From positions 1 through 64,000 of the forward strand of contig JAJPHB010000061.1 in NCBI GenBank assembly GCA_021325525.1: 64,000 nt of DNA, given 5' to 3'. The DNA is from Alphaproteobacteria bacterium. GTDB lineage: Bacteria > Pseudomonadota > Alphaproteobacteria > ATCC43930 > CGMCC-115725. Below, one piece after another: positions 55,307-63,314 of the stretch. A program made the translations under genes and the position numbers. The notes beneath the pieces were generated by a model. That model worked only from the letters and a program-made list of their open reading frames with translations. It did not search any database and had not been told where the DNA came from. Each line of letters starts with the position of its first letter. The first letter of the stretch is position 1.

Positions 55307-55705
55307 ATGGCCGAGACTGCGCCGGAAGCGAAATATCCCAAGCTGCCCTTCGCCGAGCTGCTCGGCATCGAGATCGTCGGCGTCACCGCCGAGAAGGTGG
55401 TGGCGGAGCTGACGGTTCGCGAGGAACTCTGCACGCGCCCGGCCGTCCTCCATGGCGGCGCCGTCATGGCCTTCGCCGATACGCTGGGCGCGCTCGGCAC
55501 CATCGCCAATCTGCCCGAGGGCGCCGGGACTACGACCATCGAGAGCAAGACGAACTTCATCGCCCCGGCGCCGCTCGGCGCGCGCCTTGTCGGCGAGGCG
55601 ACGCCGCTCCATCGCGGCCGCCGCACCATGATCTGGCAGACCCGCATCGCGACGGCCGAAGGCCGGCTCGTCGCGGTGGTGATCCAGACGCAGCTCGTGC
55701 TTTAG
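55307..55705 (+). CDS. PaaI-type hotdog thioesterase
   Basis: 132-residue hotdog acyl-CoA thioesterase. PFAELLGIEIVGVTAEKVVAEL, then LHGGAVMAFADTLGALG, where HGG and the acidic residue form the active site, and TTIESKTNFIAPA. ATG at 55307 is one base after the stop of the EamA gene, so they are cotranscribed; with the MaoC-lyase genes upstream it may hydrolyse CoA intermediates. A dispersed repeat follows immediately. Confidence 0.87.
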   Translation: MAETAPEAKYPKLPFAELLGIEIVGVTAEKVVAELTVREELCTRPAVLHGGAVMAFADTLGALGTIANLPEGAGTTTIESKTNFIAPAPLGARLVGEATPLHRGRRTMIWQTRIATAEGRLVAVVIQTQLVL

Positions 55706-55708
55706 ACT

Positions 55709-55798
55709 CCCCTCACCCTGCCCTCTCCCCTTCCGGGGGAGAGGGTTGCGCAGGGTTGGCGAGGCAACGCCGAGCCTTGCCCGGAGCTGGGTGAGGGG
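55709..55798 (+). repeat. 90-bp dispersed repeat, copy 2
   Basis: Same element as at 42437-42530, same orientation. Terminal inverted repeat CCCCTCACCC / GGGTGAGGGG and an internal core with only a few substitutions. It starts three bases after the thioesterase stop and again gives a false in-frame N-terminal extension (MRRVGEA...) to the following gene. Confidence 0.85.
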
Positions 55799-55844
55799 GC
55801 TCGCCGCGCTTGAACCGCGGGGCGGGCCACGCCATCGTGGCCGC

Positions 55845-56645
55845 GTGTTCACGATCCCGCTCTTCGACGATGCGCCGACGCGCCGCGGACCCCTCCTGGT
55901 CTGGGCGATCATCATCGCCTGCGGCGTCGTCTTCCTGTGGCAGGTCGGGCTGCCGCCGCGCGCCCGCGCCGATGTCGTCTACAGCCTCGGCGTCATCCCG
56001 GCGGTGCTGTTCGGCGAGGTCGAGCTGCCGCACCGGCTCCAGCTCGTTCCCGGCTGGGCCAGCATCTTCACCTCGATGTTCCTGCATGGCGGCTGGCTGC
56101 ACATCGCCGGCAACATGCTCTACCTCTGGATCTTCGGAAACAATGTCGAGGACGCGATGAGCCGGCCGCGCTTCCTCGTCTTCTATCTCCTCTGCGGCAC
56201 CGCGGCGGCCCTCGCACAGAGCGCCGCCGCGCCGCGCTCGACGGTGCCGATGATCGGCGCCAGCGGCGCCATCGCCGGCGTCCTCGGCGCCTATATCCTG
56301 CTGCATCCGCGCGCCAATGTGCGCGTGCTCTTCGTCCTCTTCGTCTTCGTCCGCTTCATCAACCTGCCCGCCGTCGTCGTGCTCGGCGTCTGGTTCGCAG
56401 CCCAGCTCGCCAGCGGCGCGATGACTCCGACCGCCCAGGGCGGCGTCGCCTTCATGGCGCATATCGCCGGCTTCATGACCGGCATCGTCCTCATCCCCTT
56501 CTTCAAGGACCGCGACGTGCCGCTCTTCGGCGGCCCCTATTCCCGGAGCTTCGCCGTGCTGCGCCCGCGCGAGGTCAAGCGCCCGCGGGGCAGCGTGCCC
56601 GACAGCGGCAGCTATGGCGGCCGCCGCCACGGCCCTTGGGGCTGA
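55845..56645 (+). CDS. Rhomboid-family intramembrane serine protease
   Basis: 266 residues from a GTG at 55845; earlier in-frame codons are translation of the dispersed repeat. Six or seven helices; catalytic S140 in MIGASGAIAGV and H206 in VAFMAHIAGF, with HGGWLHIAGNMLYLWIFG conserved upstream. Cleaves membrane proteins within the bilayer; substrate unknown. The tail after residue 215 is charged and cytoplasmic. Confidence 0.88.
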   Translation: MFTIPLFDDAPTRRGPLLVWAIIIACGVVFLWQVGLPPRARADVVYSLGVIPAVLFGEVELPHRLQLVPGWASIFTSMFLHGGWLHIAGNMLYLWIFGNNVEDAMSRPRFLVFYLLCGTAAALAQSAAAPRSTVPMIGASGAIAGVLGAYILLHPRANVRVLFVLFVFVRFINLPAVVVLGVWFAAQLASGAMTPTAQGGVAFMAHIAGFMTGIVLIPFFKDRDVPLFGGPYSRSFAVLRPREVKRPRGSVPDSGSYGGRRHGPWG

Positions 56646-56672
56646 GCCGCGCGTCCGACGCGGACACGCCGC

Positions 56673-57095
56673 ATGCTGCGCATCACCCCCGAGCTGGCGA
56701 TCGCCGAGGACGAGATCGAATTCGCGTTCGTCGCCGCCTCCGGCCCCGGCGGTCAGAACGTCAACAAGCTGGCGAGCGCGGCGCAGCTCCGCTTCGATGC
56801 CGCTCGCTCGCCGGCGCTGAACCCGGCGCAGCGGCAGCGCCTCGCCCGCCTTGCCGGCCGGCGCATGACGAAAGAGGGCGTCCTCGTCATCCAGGCCCAG
56901 CGCTTCCGCTCGCAGGAGCGCAATCGGCGCGATGCGCTGCTGCGCCTCGTTGCGCTGCTGCGCGCCGCCGCCGTCCCGCCGCGGGTCCGCCGCAAGACGC
57001 GGCCGCCGCCCGCCCTCGCCGAGCGCCGCCTCGCCGCGAAAAAGCGCCGCGGCGAGCGGAAACGGAGCCGCCGAGGCGTGGCCCAGGAGCCGTGA
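56673..57095 (+). CDS. arfB: Alternative ribosome-rescue factor ArfB
   Basis: 140-residue peptidyl-tRNA hydrolase that frees stalled ribosomes without a stop codon. The GGQ tripeptide (G26-Q28 in ASGPGGQNVNK) is intact; the C-terminal tail is Arg/Lys-rich (RRKTRPPPALAERRLAAKKR, split) and enters the mRNA channel. Length is normal. Starts 27 bp after the rhomboid stop. Confidence 0.93.
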   Translation: MLRITPELAIAEDEIEFAFVAASGPGGQNVNKLASAAQLRFDAARSPALNPAQRQRLARLAGRRMTKEGVLVIQAQRFRSQERNRRDALLRLVALLRAAAVPPRVRRKTRPPPALAERRLAAKKRRGERKRSRRGVAQEP

Positions 57096-57187
57096 GCGCG
57101 TGCCTCCGCGCGTCGGTTTTCGGAACGGTGAGGGGCACCCGCTGGTTTATCTTCGTGACAGCTTCTCAACGAGAGAAAGGTGATGAG

Positions 57188-57469
57188 ATGAGGAAATTGC
57201 TTGCGATTGCCTCGGTGCTCGCCCTTGCCGCCGCCATCCCTGCCTGGGCGCAAACATCCGCGCCAAGCGGAACGACCTCGAAGGCGCCCGCCGCGAGCGC
57301 GACCAGCGGCACGAACGCGAGCAGCGGCACCGCCACCACCCAGCGCAAGCGCATGAAGCGCGAGGAGTCGCGGCAAAGCTCGCGCTCGGAGCGACAGGCC
57401 AATGCCGCGACCAACGCCGACACGGAGCGCCTCAACCAGCAGGAGCTCAGCCGGCTGACCGGCCAGTAA
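57188..57469 (+). CDS. Small exported Ser/Thr/Arg-rich protein
   Basis: 93 residues, unrecognised. Sec signal MRKLLAIASVLALAAAIPAWA-QTS, then a low-complexity mature part: Ser/Thr/Ala-rich followed by Arg/Lys/Glu/Gln-rich sequence without cysteine or domain. GAGAAAGG upstream of the ATG at 57188. The stop is followed by a 9-bp hairpin, supporting a real short transcript. Function not predictable. Confidence 0.65.
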   Translation: MRKLLAIASVLALAAAIPAWAQTSAPSGTTSKAPAASATSGTNASSGTATTQRKRMKREESRQSSRSERQANAATNADTERLNQQELSRLTGQ

Positions 57470-57477
57470 GGGCGGCG

Positions 57478-57502
57478 GCGAGGCCCCCGTGCAGGGCCTC
57501 GC
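57478..57502 (+). terminator. Hairpin after the small exported protein gene
   Basis: GCGAGGCCC (57478-57486) and GGGCCTCGC (57494-57502) pair perfectly over nine bases, nine bases after the stop. No T-run follows, so termination may be Rho-dependent or it may be a stabiliser. Confidence 0.5.
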
Positions 57503-57533
57503 AGTCATTCGCCCCGCCTGTTGCGTCCGACCT

Positions 57534-57674
57534 TTTGAACCACGCAGGCACGAAGGTTATTCGGCGCGCAGCGCAATAGCTCCGTTTCTTCATCGAGCAC
57601 TCGACGAGTGAGCGAAAAATAGAGCTGTGCGCCCGCTCGGAGCCTTCGTGTCTTCGCGCCCTTCGTGGTTCAAA
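57534..57674. repeat. Palindromic intergenic repeat
   Basis: Ends are an 11-bp perfect inverted repeat (TTTGAACCACG at 57534-57544, CGTGGTTCAAA at 57664-57674). A second internal pair, CACGAAGG near 57549 and CCTTCGTG near 57643, is also inverted. It fills the 266-bp gap between the small exported protein and kup; no gene is seen inside it. Confidence 0.75.
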
Positions 57675-57735
57675 CGTTTTCTACTGCGCGGCGCGGGCGT
57701 CGATTGCGAATGCGCAACCCCGCCGCGGCGGAGCC

Positions 57736-59628
57736 TCAGATCTCGATTTGCCCGCCGAGCTCGATGACGCGATTGCTCGGAATGCGGAAGAATTCGGTCG
57801 CGTTCAGCATCGTGTTCGACATGAGGATGAAGAGCTGCCGACGCCAGCGCGCGAAGGGCTTGCGGCGCGATGCGAGGATCTTTTCCCGGCGCAGGAAGAA
57901 GGACGTTTCCATCAGGTTGAAGTGGAACTGAAGCACGCGGCATTGCGCCAAGGCGCGCGGAATATTGGGCTCGTCCATGAAGCCGTAATGCAGGCGGATG
58001 ATGTGGAAGTTGTGCGGCAGGTGGCTGAACTCGACGCGCCGGTCCTCGGGGACGTGCGGGATGTCCTCGGTGCGCACATTCATGAGGACGACGCGCTCGT
58101 GCAGCACCTGGTTGTGCTTCAAGTTGTGAAGCAGCGCCGTCGGCACGGCGCCGACATCGCCCGTCATGAAGACGGCGGTGCCGCGGACACGCTTCACCGA
58201 TTCCGGATTGAAGTTCTTGAGGAAGAGGTCGAGCGGCATCGAGGTGTCGGCACGCACGCTGACGAGCGCCGACCGCCCTTGCACCCAGGAGGTCATCAGG
58301 ATGTAGATGATCGCGGCGACGAGCAGCGGGAACCAGCCGCCCTGGTCGATCTTCAGCATATTGGCGCTGAAGAAGGCGAGGTCGACGGCAAGGAAGAAGC
58401 CGAAGAGCAGCGCCGAAAGCACGGGATTCCAGCCATTGACGCCGACCATGTAGACGAGCGCCAGTATCGTCGTCAGCGACATCGTGCCGGTCACCGCGAT
58501 GCCGTAGGCCGCGCCGAGATTGTCCGATGATTTGAAGCCGAGCACCAGGATCAGCACGGCGACCAGCAGGAAGAGGTTGACCTTCGGCACGTAGATCTGC
58601 CCGAACTCCTCCTCGGAGGTGTGGCGGACATAGAGGTGCGGCAGATAGCCGAGCTGCACCGCCTGGTGCGTCATCGAGAAGGCGCCGGTGATCACCGCCT
58701 GCGAGGCGATCACCGTCGCCGCCGAGGCGAGGACGACGAGCGGGTAGAGCGCCCAAAGCGGCGCCAGGCGATAGAAGGGGTTGTCGAGCGCCGCGGGCGA
58801 GGCGAGGAGCAGCCCGCCCTGTCCGAAATAATTGAACAGCAGCGCCGGGAAGACGAGGATCAGCCAATCCTTGCGGATGGGCTTGCGGCCGAAATGGCCC
58901 ATATCGGCATAGAGCGCCTCGGCGCCGGTGACGGCCAGCACCACCGCTCCCAACAGCACGAAACCGACGAGGGGATCGGCGGTCAGCAGCTTCACCCCGT
59001 AATAGGGGTTGAGCGCCCAGAGAATGCCAGGCTGCTTCAAGACTTCGAGGAGGCCGAGGAGGCCGATCACGCCGAACCAGATCGCCATGATCGGGCCGAA
59101 AAGGCCGCCCACCCGCGCGGTGCCGCGGCTCTGCACGAGAAAGAGGCCGAGCAGCAGCCCGACCGTGATCGGCAGCACGAAATGATCGAAGACCGGGGTA
59201 GCGACTTTGAGCCCCTCGACGGCGCTCAGCACCGAAATCGCCGGGGTGATGACGCCGTCGCCATAGAAGAGCGCGGCGCCGATGAGGCCGGCGGCGAGGA
59301 TGAGACGGTGGCGCCGTCCGGTGCGGCTCGCCGAGCGCAGCGCCAGCGCCGTGAGGGCGAGGATCCCGCCCTCGCCGCGGTTGTCGGCGCGCATGATGAC
59401 GATGACGTATTTGAAGGTGACGACGGTGACGAGCGCCCAGGCAATCAGCGAGAGAATGCCGTAGACCGTATCCGGCGTGATGTGGCCGCCGATGCTGTCG
59501 AAGCATTGCTTGATCGTGTAGAGGGGCGAGGTGCCGATATCGCCGTAGACGACGCCGAGCGCGCCGATGTAGAGGCTCTGCTGCGATTTGCTCGCATGGT
59601 CGGCGGAGGCGATTGCCATTTGTGCCAT
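57736..59628 (-). CDS. kup: Kup potassium uptake protein (downstream copy)
   Basis: 630-residue KUP/HAK/KT potassium transporter with about 12 helices. LGVVYGDIGTSPLYTIKQCF near the N-terminus is the family signature; GDGVITPAISVLSAVEGLKV and AEALYADMGHFGRKPIR follow. A hydrophilic C-terminal domain of about 200 residues ends GGQIEI. ATG at 59626-59628 with GGAAG upstream. It is the second of two tandem kup genes, 50 bp after the other, which argues for a local duplication and cotranscription. Confidence 0.94.
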   Translation of the reverse strand: MAQMAIASADHASKSQQSLYIGALGVVYGDIGTSPLYTIKQCFDSIGGHITPDTVYGILSLIAWALVTVVTFKYVIVIMRADNRGEGGILALTALALRSASRTGRRHRLILAAGLIGAALFYGDGVITPAISVLSAVEGLKVATPVFDHFVLPITVGLLLGLFLVQSRGTARVGGLFGPIMAIWFGVIGLLGLLEVLKQPGILWALNPYYGVKLLTADPLVGFVLLGAVVLAVTGAEALYADMGHFGRKPIRKDWLILVFPALLFNYFGQGGLLLASPAALDNPFYRLAPLWALYPLVVLASAATVIASQAVITGAFSMTHQAVQLGYLPHLYVRHTSEEEFGQIYVPKVNLFLLVAVLILVLGFKSSDNLGAAYGIAVTGTMSLTTILALVYMVGVNGWNPVLSALLFGFFLAVDLAFFSANMLKIDQGGWFPLLVAAIIYILMTSWVQGRSALVSVRADTSMPLDLFLKNFNPESVKRVRGTAVFMTGDVGAVPTALLHNLKHNQVLHERVVLMNVRTEDIPHVPEDRRVEFSHLPHNFHIIRLHYGFMDEPNIPRALAQCRVLQFHFNLMETSFFLRREKILASRRKPFARWRRQLFILMSNTMLNATEFFRIPSNRVIELGGQIEI

Positions 59629-59678
59629 AGGGCTTCCGAGGCTGGGGTGGCGGGCGCTCTTCCAGGCTCCGGGCCGGA

Positions 59679-61571
59679 TCAGATCTCGATCTGGCCGCCG
59701 AGCTCGATGACCCGGTTGCTCGGGATGCGGAAGAACTCGGTCGCATTCAGCATGGTGTTCGACATGAGGATGAAGAGCTGCCGGCGCCAGCGGGCGAAGC
59801 GCGCGCGCTTTGCCGTCAGGATCTTCTCGCGCCGCAGGAAGAAGGAGGTGTCCATCAGATTGAAGTGGAACTGGAGAACGCGGCACTGGGCCAAGGCGCG
59901 CGGAATGTTCGGCTCGTCCATGAAGCCGTAATGCACCTTGATCACATGGAAATTGTGATCGAGGTGGCGGAATTCGACCCGGCGCTCGTCGGGAACGTGC
60001 GGGATGTCTTCGGTCCGGACGTTCATGAGGACGACGCGCTCGTGCAGGATCTTGTTATGCTTCAGATTGTGCAGCAGCGCGTTGGGCACGCTGTCGATGT
60101 CGCCGGTCATGAAGACCGCGGTGCCGGGGACGCGGCGGATCCGCTCCGGATTGAAGTTCTTGAGGAAGAGATCGAGCGGCATCGAGGCGCCGGCACGCGC
60201 CTTGACAAGCGTGGCGCGCCCGCTCATCCACGAGCTCATCAGAACGAGAACGGCGCTGCCGACGATCAGCGGGAACCAGCCGCCCTGCTCGACCTTGAGG
60301 AGGTTGGCGGCGAAGAAGCCGAGATCGACGGTGATGAAGAAGCCGAAGAGAATCGCCGCGAGAACCGGGTTCCAGCGCACGACGCCGACCATGTAGACGA
60401 GCGCCAGGAGACCGTCGAGCGACATCGTGCCGGTGACGGCAATGCCATAGGCGGCGCCGAGATTGTCCGAGGATTTGAAGCCGACCACCAGGGCGAGGAC
60501 CGCCACCAGCAGGAGAAAATTGACGAGCGGCACGTAGATCTGGCCGAACTCCTCCTCCGAGGTGTGGCGGATGAGGAGGCGCGGCAGGTAGCCGAGCTGC
60601 ACGGCCTGCAGCGTCATCGAGAAGGCGCCGGAGATGACGGCCTGCGAGGCGATCACCGTCGCCGCCGAAGCCAGCAGGACGAGCGGATAGAGGGCCCAGA
60701 TCGGCGCCAGGCGGAAGAAGGGGTTGACCAATGCGCCGGGCGTGCTCAAGAGCAGTCCGCCTTGGCCGAAATAGTTGAGAAGCAGCGCCGGGAAGACGAG
60801 GCGCAGCCAGGCGATGCGGATCGGCCCGCGCCCGAAATGCCCCATATCGGCATAGAGCGCCTCCGCCCCGGTCACCGCGAGGACGACGGCGCCCAGCAAG
60901 GTGAAGCCGCGCCGCGGATCGTCGGTCAGCAGCTTCACCCCGTAATAGGGGTTGAGCGCCCAGAGAATGCCGGGCTGCTTCACGATCTCGGCGAGGCCGA
61001 GCACGCCCAAGACGGCGAACCAGAGCGCCATGAGCGGGCCGAAGAGGCCGCCCACCCGCCCCGTTCCGCGGCTCTGCACCAGAAAGAGGGCGAGGAGCAG
61101 CGTGACGGTGATCGGCAGGACATAGGGATCGAAGACGGGCGTCGCCACTTTGAGGCCCTCGACCGCGCTCAGCACCGAGATAGCCGGGGTGATGACGCCG
61201 TCGCCATAAAAAAGGGCGGCGCCGATGAGGCCCGCGGTCAGGATCCAGCGGTGCCGGCGGCCCGTCCGGCTCGCCGAGCGCAGGGCCAGGGCGGTGAGCG
61301 CCAGGACCCCGCCCTGCCCGCGATTGTCGGCCCGCATGATGACGATGACGTATTTCAGCGTGACGACGATGACGAGCGCCCAGGTGATGAGCGACAGAAC
61401 GCCGTAGACGCGCGCCGGCGAGATGCCGCCGCCCAGCGTGTCGAAGCATTGCTTCATCGTGTAGAGCGGCGAGGTGCCGATATCGCCGAAGACGACGCCG
61501 AGAGCACCGAGGATGAGGCCTTGTCGCGCCTTCCCAATGCCCTTGACCTTGTCCGCGACGACCTGCGCCAT
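59679..61571 (-). CDS. kup: Kup potassium uptake protein (upstream copy)
   Basis: Also 630 residues with the same layout: LGVVFGDIGTSPLYTMKQCF, GDGVITPAISVLSAVEGLKV, AEALYADMGHFGRGPIR and the same last residues GGQIEI. The copies differ most in the first 20 residues and in a few membrane loops (for example HMC- versus PYVLPIT segments), so they are diverged paralogues, possibly with different affinity. First gene of the pair; a 334-bp gap precedes it. Confidence 0.94.
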   Translation of the reverse strand: MAQVVADKVKGIGKARQGLILGALGVVFGDIGTSPLYTMKQCFDTLGGGISPARVYGVLSLITWALVIVVTLKYVIVIMRADNRGQGGVLALTALALRSASRTGRRHRWILTAGLIGAALFYGDGVITPAISVLSAVEGLKVATPVFDPYVLPITVTLLLALFLVQSRGTGRVGGLFGPLMALWFAVLGVLGLAEIVKQPGILWALNPYYGVKLLTDDPRRGFTLLGAVVLAVTGAEALYADMGHFGRGPIRIAWLRLVFPALLLNYFGQGGLLLSTPGALVNPFFRLAPIWALYPLVLLASAATVIASQAVISGAFSMTLQAVQLGYLPRLLIRHTSEEEFGQIYVPLVNFLLLVAVLALVVGFKSSDNLGAAYGIAVTGTMSLDGLLALVYMVGVVRWNPVLAAILFGFFITVDLGFFAANLLKVEQGGWFPLIVGSAVLVLMSSWMSGRATLVKARAGASMPLDLFLKNFNPERIRRVPGTAVFMTGDIDSVPNALLHNLKHNKILHERVVLMNVRTEDIPHVPDERRVEFRHLDHNFHVIKVHYGFMDEPNIPRALAQCRVLQFHFNLMDTSFFLRREKILTAKRARFARWRRQLFILMSNTMLNATEFFRIPSNRVIELGGQIEI

Positions 61572-61905
61572 CCGCCACCCGATGTCCGGAAAACGCGGCT
61601 ATTTAGGCGATTTCATGATGCAGCGCAATAAACGCGAATGCGCGGGTCCCCGGGTCAACTCCCTCGCCGGGCCGCTATCTCGAGGCGAGCGGGCGGATCG
61701 ATGTTCGTCCGGCCGCATCCGGCGCCGGCGCAACCGCCAGCGCCGAGAGCCAGGGCGAAGTGGACGATTCGCGATGTGAGGCGTGAGCGGCGGTCGGGCG
61801 GCGGCCGGCGAAATCGCGGGCCGGCGCCGAGACTGACGGCGACAGGGCTCCGACCGCTGAGCTTCGTCCCCTCGCCGCTGCGAGCGGACGCGAATGCCGC
61901 GGATT
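61572..61905. other. Intergenic gap upstream of the kup genes
   Basis: 334 bp. GC-rich, no supported gene, no strong palindrome. It must contain the kup promoter on the minus strand near 61590-61700. Short open frames here show no family signal or ribosome site. Confidence 0.5.
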
Positions 61906-62091
61906 TCAGGCGGAGAACGCCTCGGCGCCGATGGCGACTTCGACTCTGAGCGGCAGGCCGTGGCCGCGTCCGATCGAGGCCAGCATCGCCGCCAATTGCT
62001 CGAGGGAGGCATTCTCCGGCAAGTCGAAAAAGACGGCGCTGTCCGGGTAGATCGCCCGCACGCGGTTCTTGGGCCGTTTCCGATCGCTCAT
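61906..62091 (-). CDS. Small conserved-type protein of unknown function
   Basis: 61 residues starting MSDRKRPKNRVRAIYPDSAV; AAGGGGG lies five bases before the ATG at 62089-62091. The middle has FFDLPENASLEQLAAMLASI, an amphipathic helix, and the end GLPLRVEVAIGAEAFSA a short beta-rich part. No signal peptide or known domain. Similar short proteins are common in Bradyrhizobium-like genomes, from memory. Function unknown. Confidence 0.6.
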   Translation of the reverse strand: MSDRKRPKNRVRAIYPDSAVFFDLPENASLEQLAAMLASIGRGHGLPLRVEVAIGAEAFSA

Positions 62092-62432
62092 ACGAACCCC
62101 CTTTCGGCGTCCTCGACCCAATCAACAAAGAGGAAGCGCGGAATACTCCGCAAAATTACGTAACCGATTGTAATCGTGAACGAACAGCGCCCGGGGCGGG
62201 GAGGAGCGGCAGCCCTCGATATCGGCAGGACGCCAATAGAGCCGTCGCGGCGAATGTCGTTTGACCTCAGATTTCAAGAACAAAAATAATATACCGTTAT
62301 GATTTCTCACGACCCATGGATTAAAAATGTGTAATGTTCTGAATGAATCAGAAATATAGCTTTAAAATACAAGGCAAATTCACCACGTGAACAGTCGGGA
62401 AATCTCTTGCAGAACAAAGAAAGGAGTTATCG
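62092..62432. other. AT-rich intergenic region
   Basis: 341 bp. The stretch 62281-62400 is about 33 percent GC by direct count, the lowest in the window. It contains GCGGA/TCCGC (62138-62151) and CGATT/AATCG (62165-62176) inverted repeats near the small minus-strand gene, and a run of A/T around 62280-62395 before the SPW gene. It probably holds both divergent promoters. No gene is supported. Confidence 0.55.
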
Positions 62433-62924
62433 ATGGCAACGGTTGCAGTCGGGCGTTTTCGCGACGTTCGCCGCGGGAACAGCGCGATGGATTGGACGAA
62501 GCTGGCGATCGCGGTGTGGCTCTTCATCTCGCCTTGGGTGCTGGGCCATGCGGCGGCGGGAGCGGGCGGCGGCGCCGCGGGCGCCGATGTGTCGAGCGCC
62601 GTCTCGTGGAACAGCTGGATCGCCGCGGTCCTGGTGGCGGCGCTCGCCATGGGCGCCATCATCCGCTTCGAACCGGCCTTGCAGTGGCTCATGCTGAGCC
62701 TCGGCGCCTGGCTCTTCATCACGCCCTGGGTCCTCGGCTCGGCCTACGCCAATATGACGGCGCTCGACTGGAATTTCTGGGCGGTCGGCGCCGCCGTCTT
62801 CTTCCTCTCGGCCGCCGAGCTGTCCTTCATGCTGGGCACCCGAACGCTGGTCGCCCGCGAGCGCGTCTCGGCCATGCCTGAGCGCGATCTGAGCTATGCG
62901 GGCGAGCGGCCGCGCGAGCGGTGA
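62433..62924 (+). CDS. SPW repeat membrane protein
   Basis: 163 residues with four membrane helices and two SPW-type repeats: WLFISPWVLGHAAAG and WLFITPWVLGSAYAN, each following a helix. The family (PF03779) is widespread in alphaproteobacteria with unknown function; some are linked to stress. AAAGGAG six bases before the ATG decides the start. The C-terminal tail is charged. A bidirectional hairpin follows. Confidence 0.87.
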   Translation: MATVAVGRFRDVRRGNSAMDWTKLAIAVWLFISPWVLGHAAAGAGGGAAGADVSSAVSWNSWIAAVLVAALAMGAIIRFEPALQWLMLSLGAWLFITPWVLGSAYANMTALDWNFWAVGAAVFFLSAAELSFMLGTRTLVARERVSAMPERDLSYAGERPRER

Positions 62925-62951
62925 GCCGTCTCCCGCCGCGGGAGTGATAGG

Positions 62952-62985
62952 AAGGCCGGCGCCGGGCACACCCAGTGCCGGCCTT
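62952..62985. terminator. Bidirectional terminator-like hairpin
   Basis: Perfect 9-bp stem AAGGCCGGC (62952-62960) with GCCGGCCTT (62977-62985), loop of 16 bases, between the SPW gene and the convergent small lipoprotein gene. Weak T-richness on the plus side (TTTCGCTTTC), so it may stop both transcripts. Confidence 0.55.
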
Positions 62986-62991
62986 TCGCTT

Positions 62992-63213
62992 TCAGGGAAT
63001 GACCGTCTCGGACTGGTCGCCCGTCGCGATCGGCGGCGCCGTGCCGGGGACCACGGCGGGGAGCTGGTTGCGCAGCCATTGCGCGGAATGAATATCGCTC
63101 GTGATCTCCGCCGTCGTCGTGGGTCCGGCGGCGCCGGCGCAGGCCGAGGCGAGCAGGGCGCCGCACAGCGCCAAAGCGGTCAAGAAACCCGGTCTCCTCC
63201 GTCCCGAACTCAT
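62992..63213 (-). CDS. Small lipoprotein
   Basis: 73 residues: RRRPGFLTALALCGALLASAC (shown in part) is a lipoprotein signal with lipobox LASAC (C25). The mature 48 residues have no recognised domain (PTTTAEITSDIHSAQWL, QLPAVVPGT). AAAGGAG lies about a dozen bases upstream. Convergent with the SPW gene. Function unknown; moderate confidence because it is short. Confidence 0.55.
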   Translation of the reverse strand: MSSGRRRPGFLTALALCGALLASACAGAAGPTTTAEITSDIHSAQWLRNQLPAVVPGTAPPIATGDQSETVIP

Positions 63214-63314
63214 ATCAGTCCGCGCTCCTTTCGGGGAAACGCCGCCGCGAGGCGGATCGCTCCCGGCGGGAATGTGCTTCGTTGCGGCCAGCGCTCTCCG
63301 CTATAAGCCAGTTC

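Noticed and set aside
62122-62310. 62-codon minus-strand frame in the AT-rich gap
   Set aside because: No ribosome site, no domain, and it covers the likely promoter region of two divergent genes.
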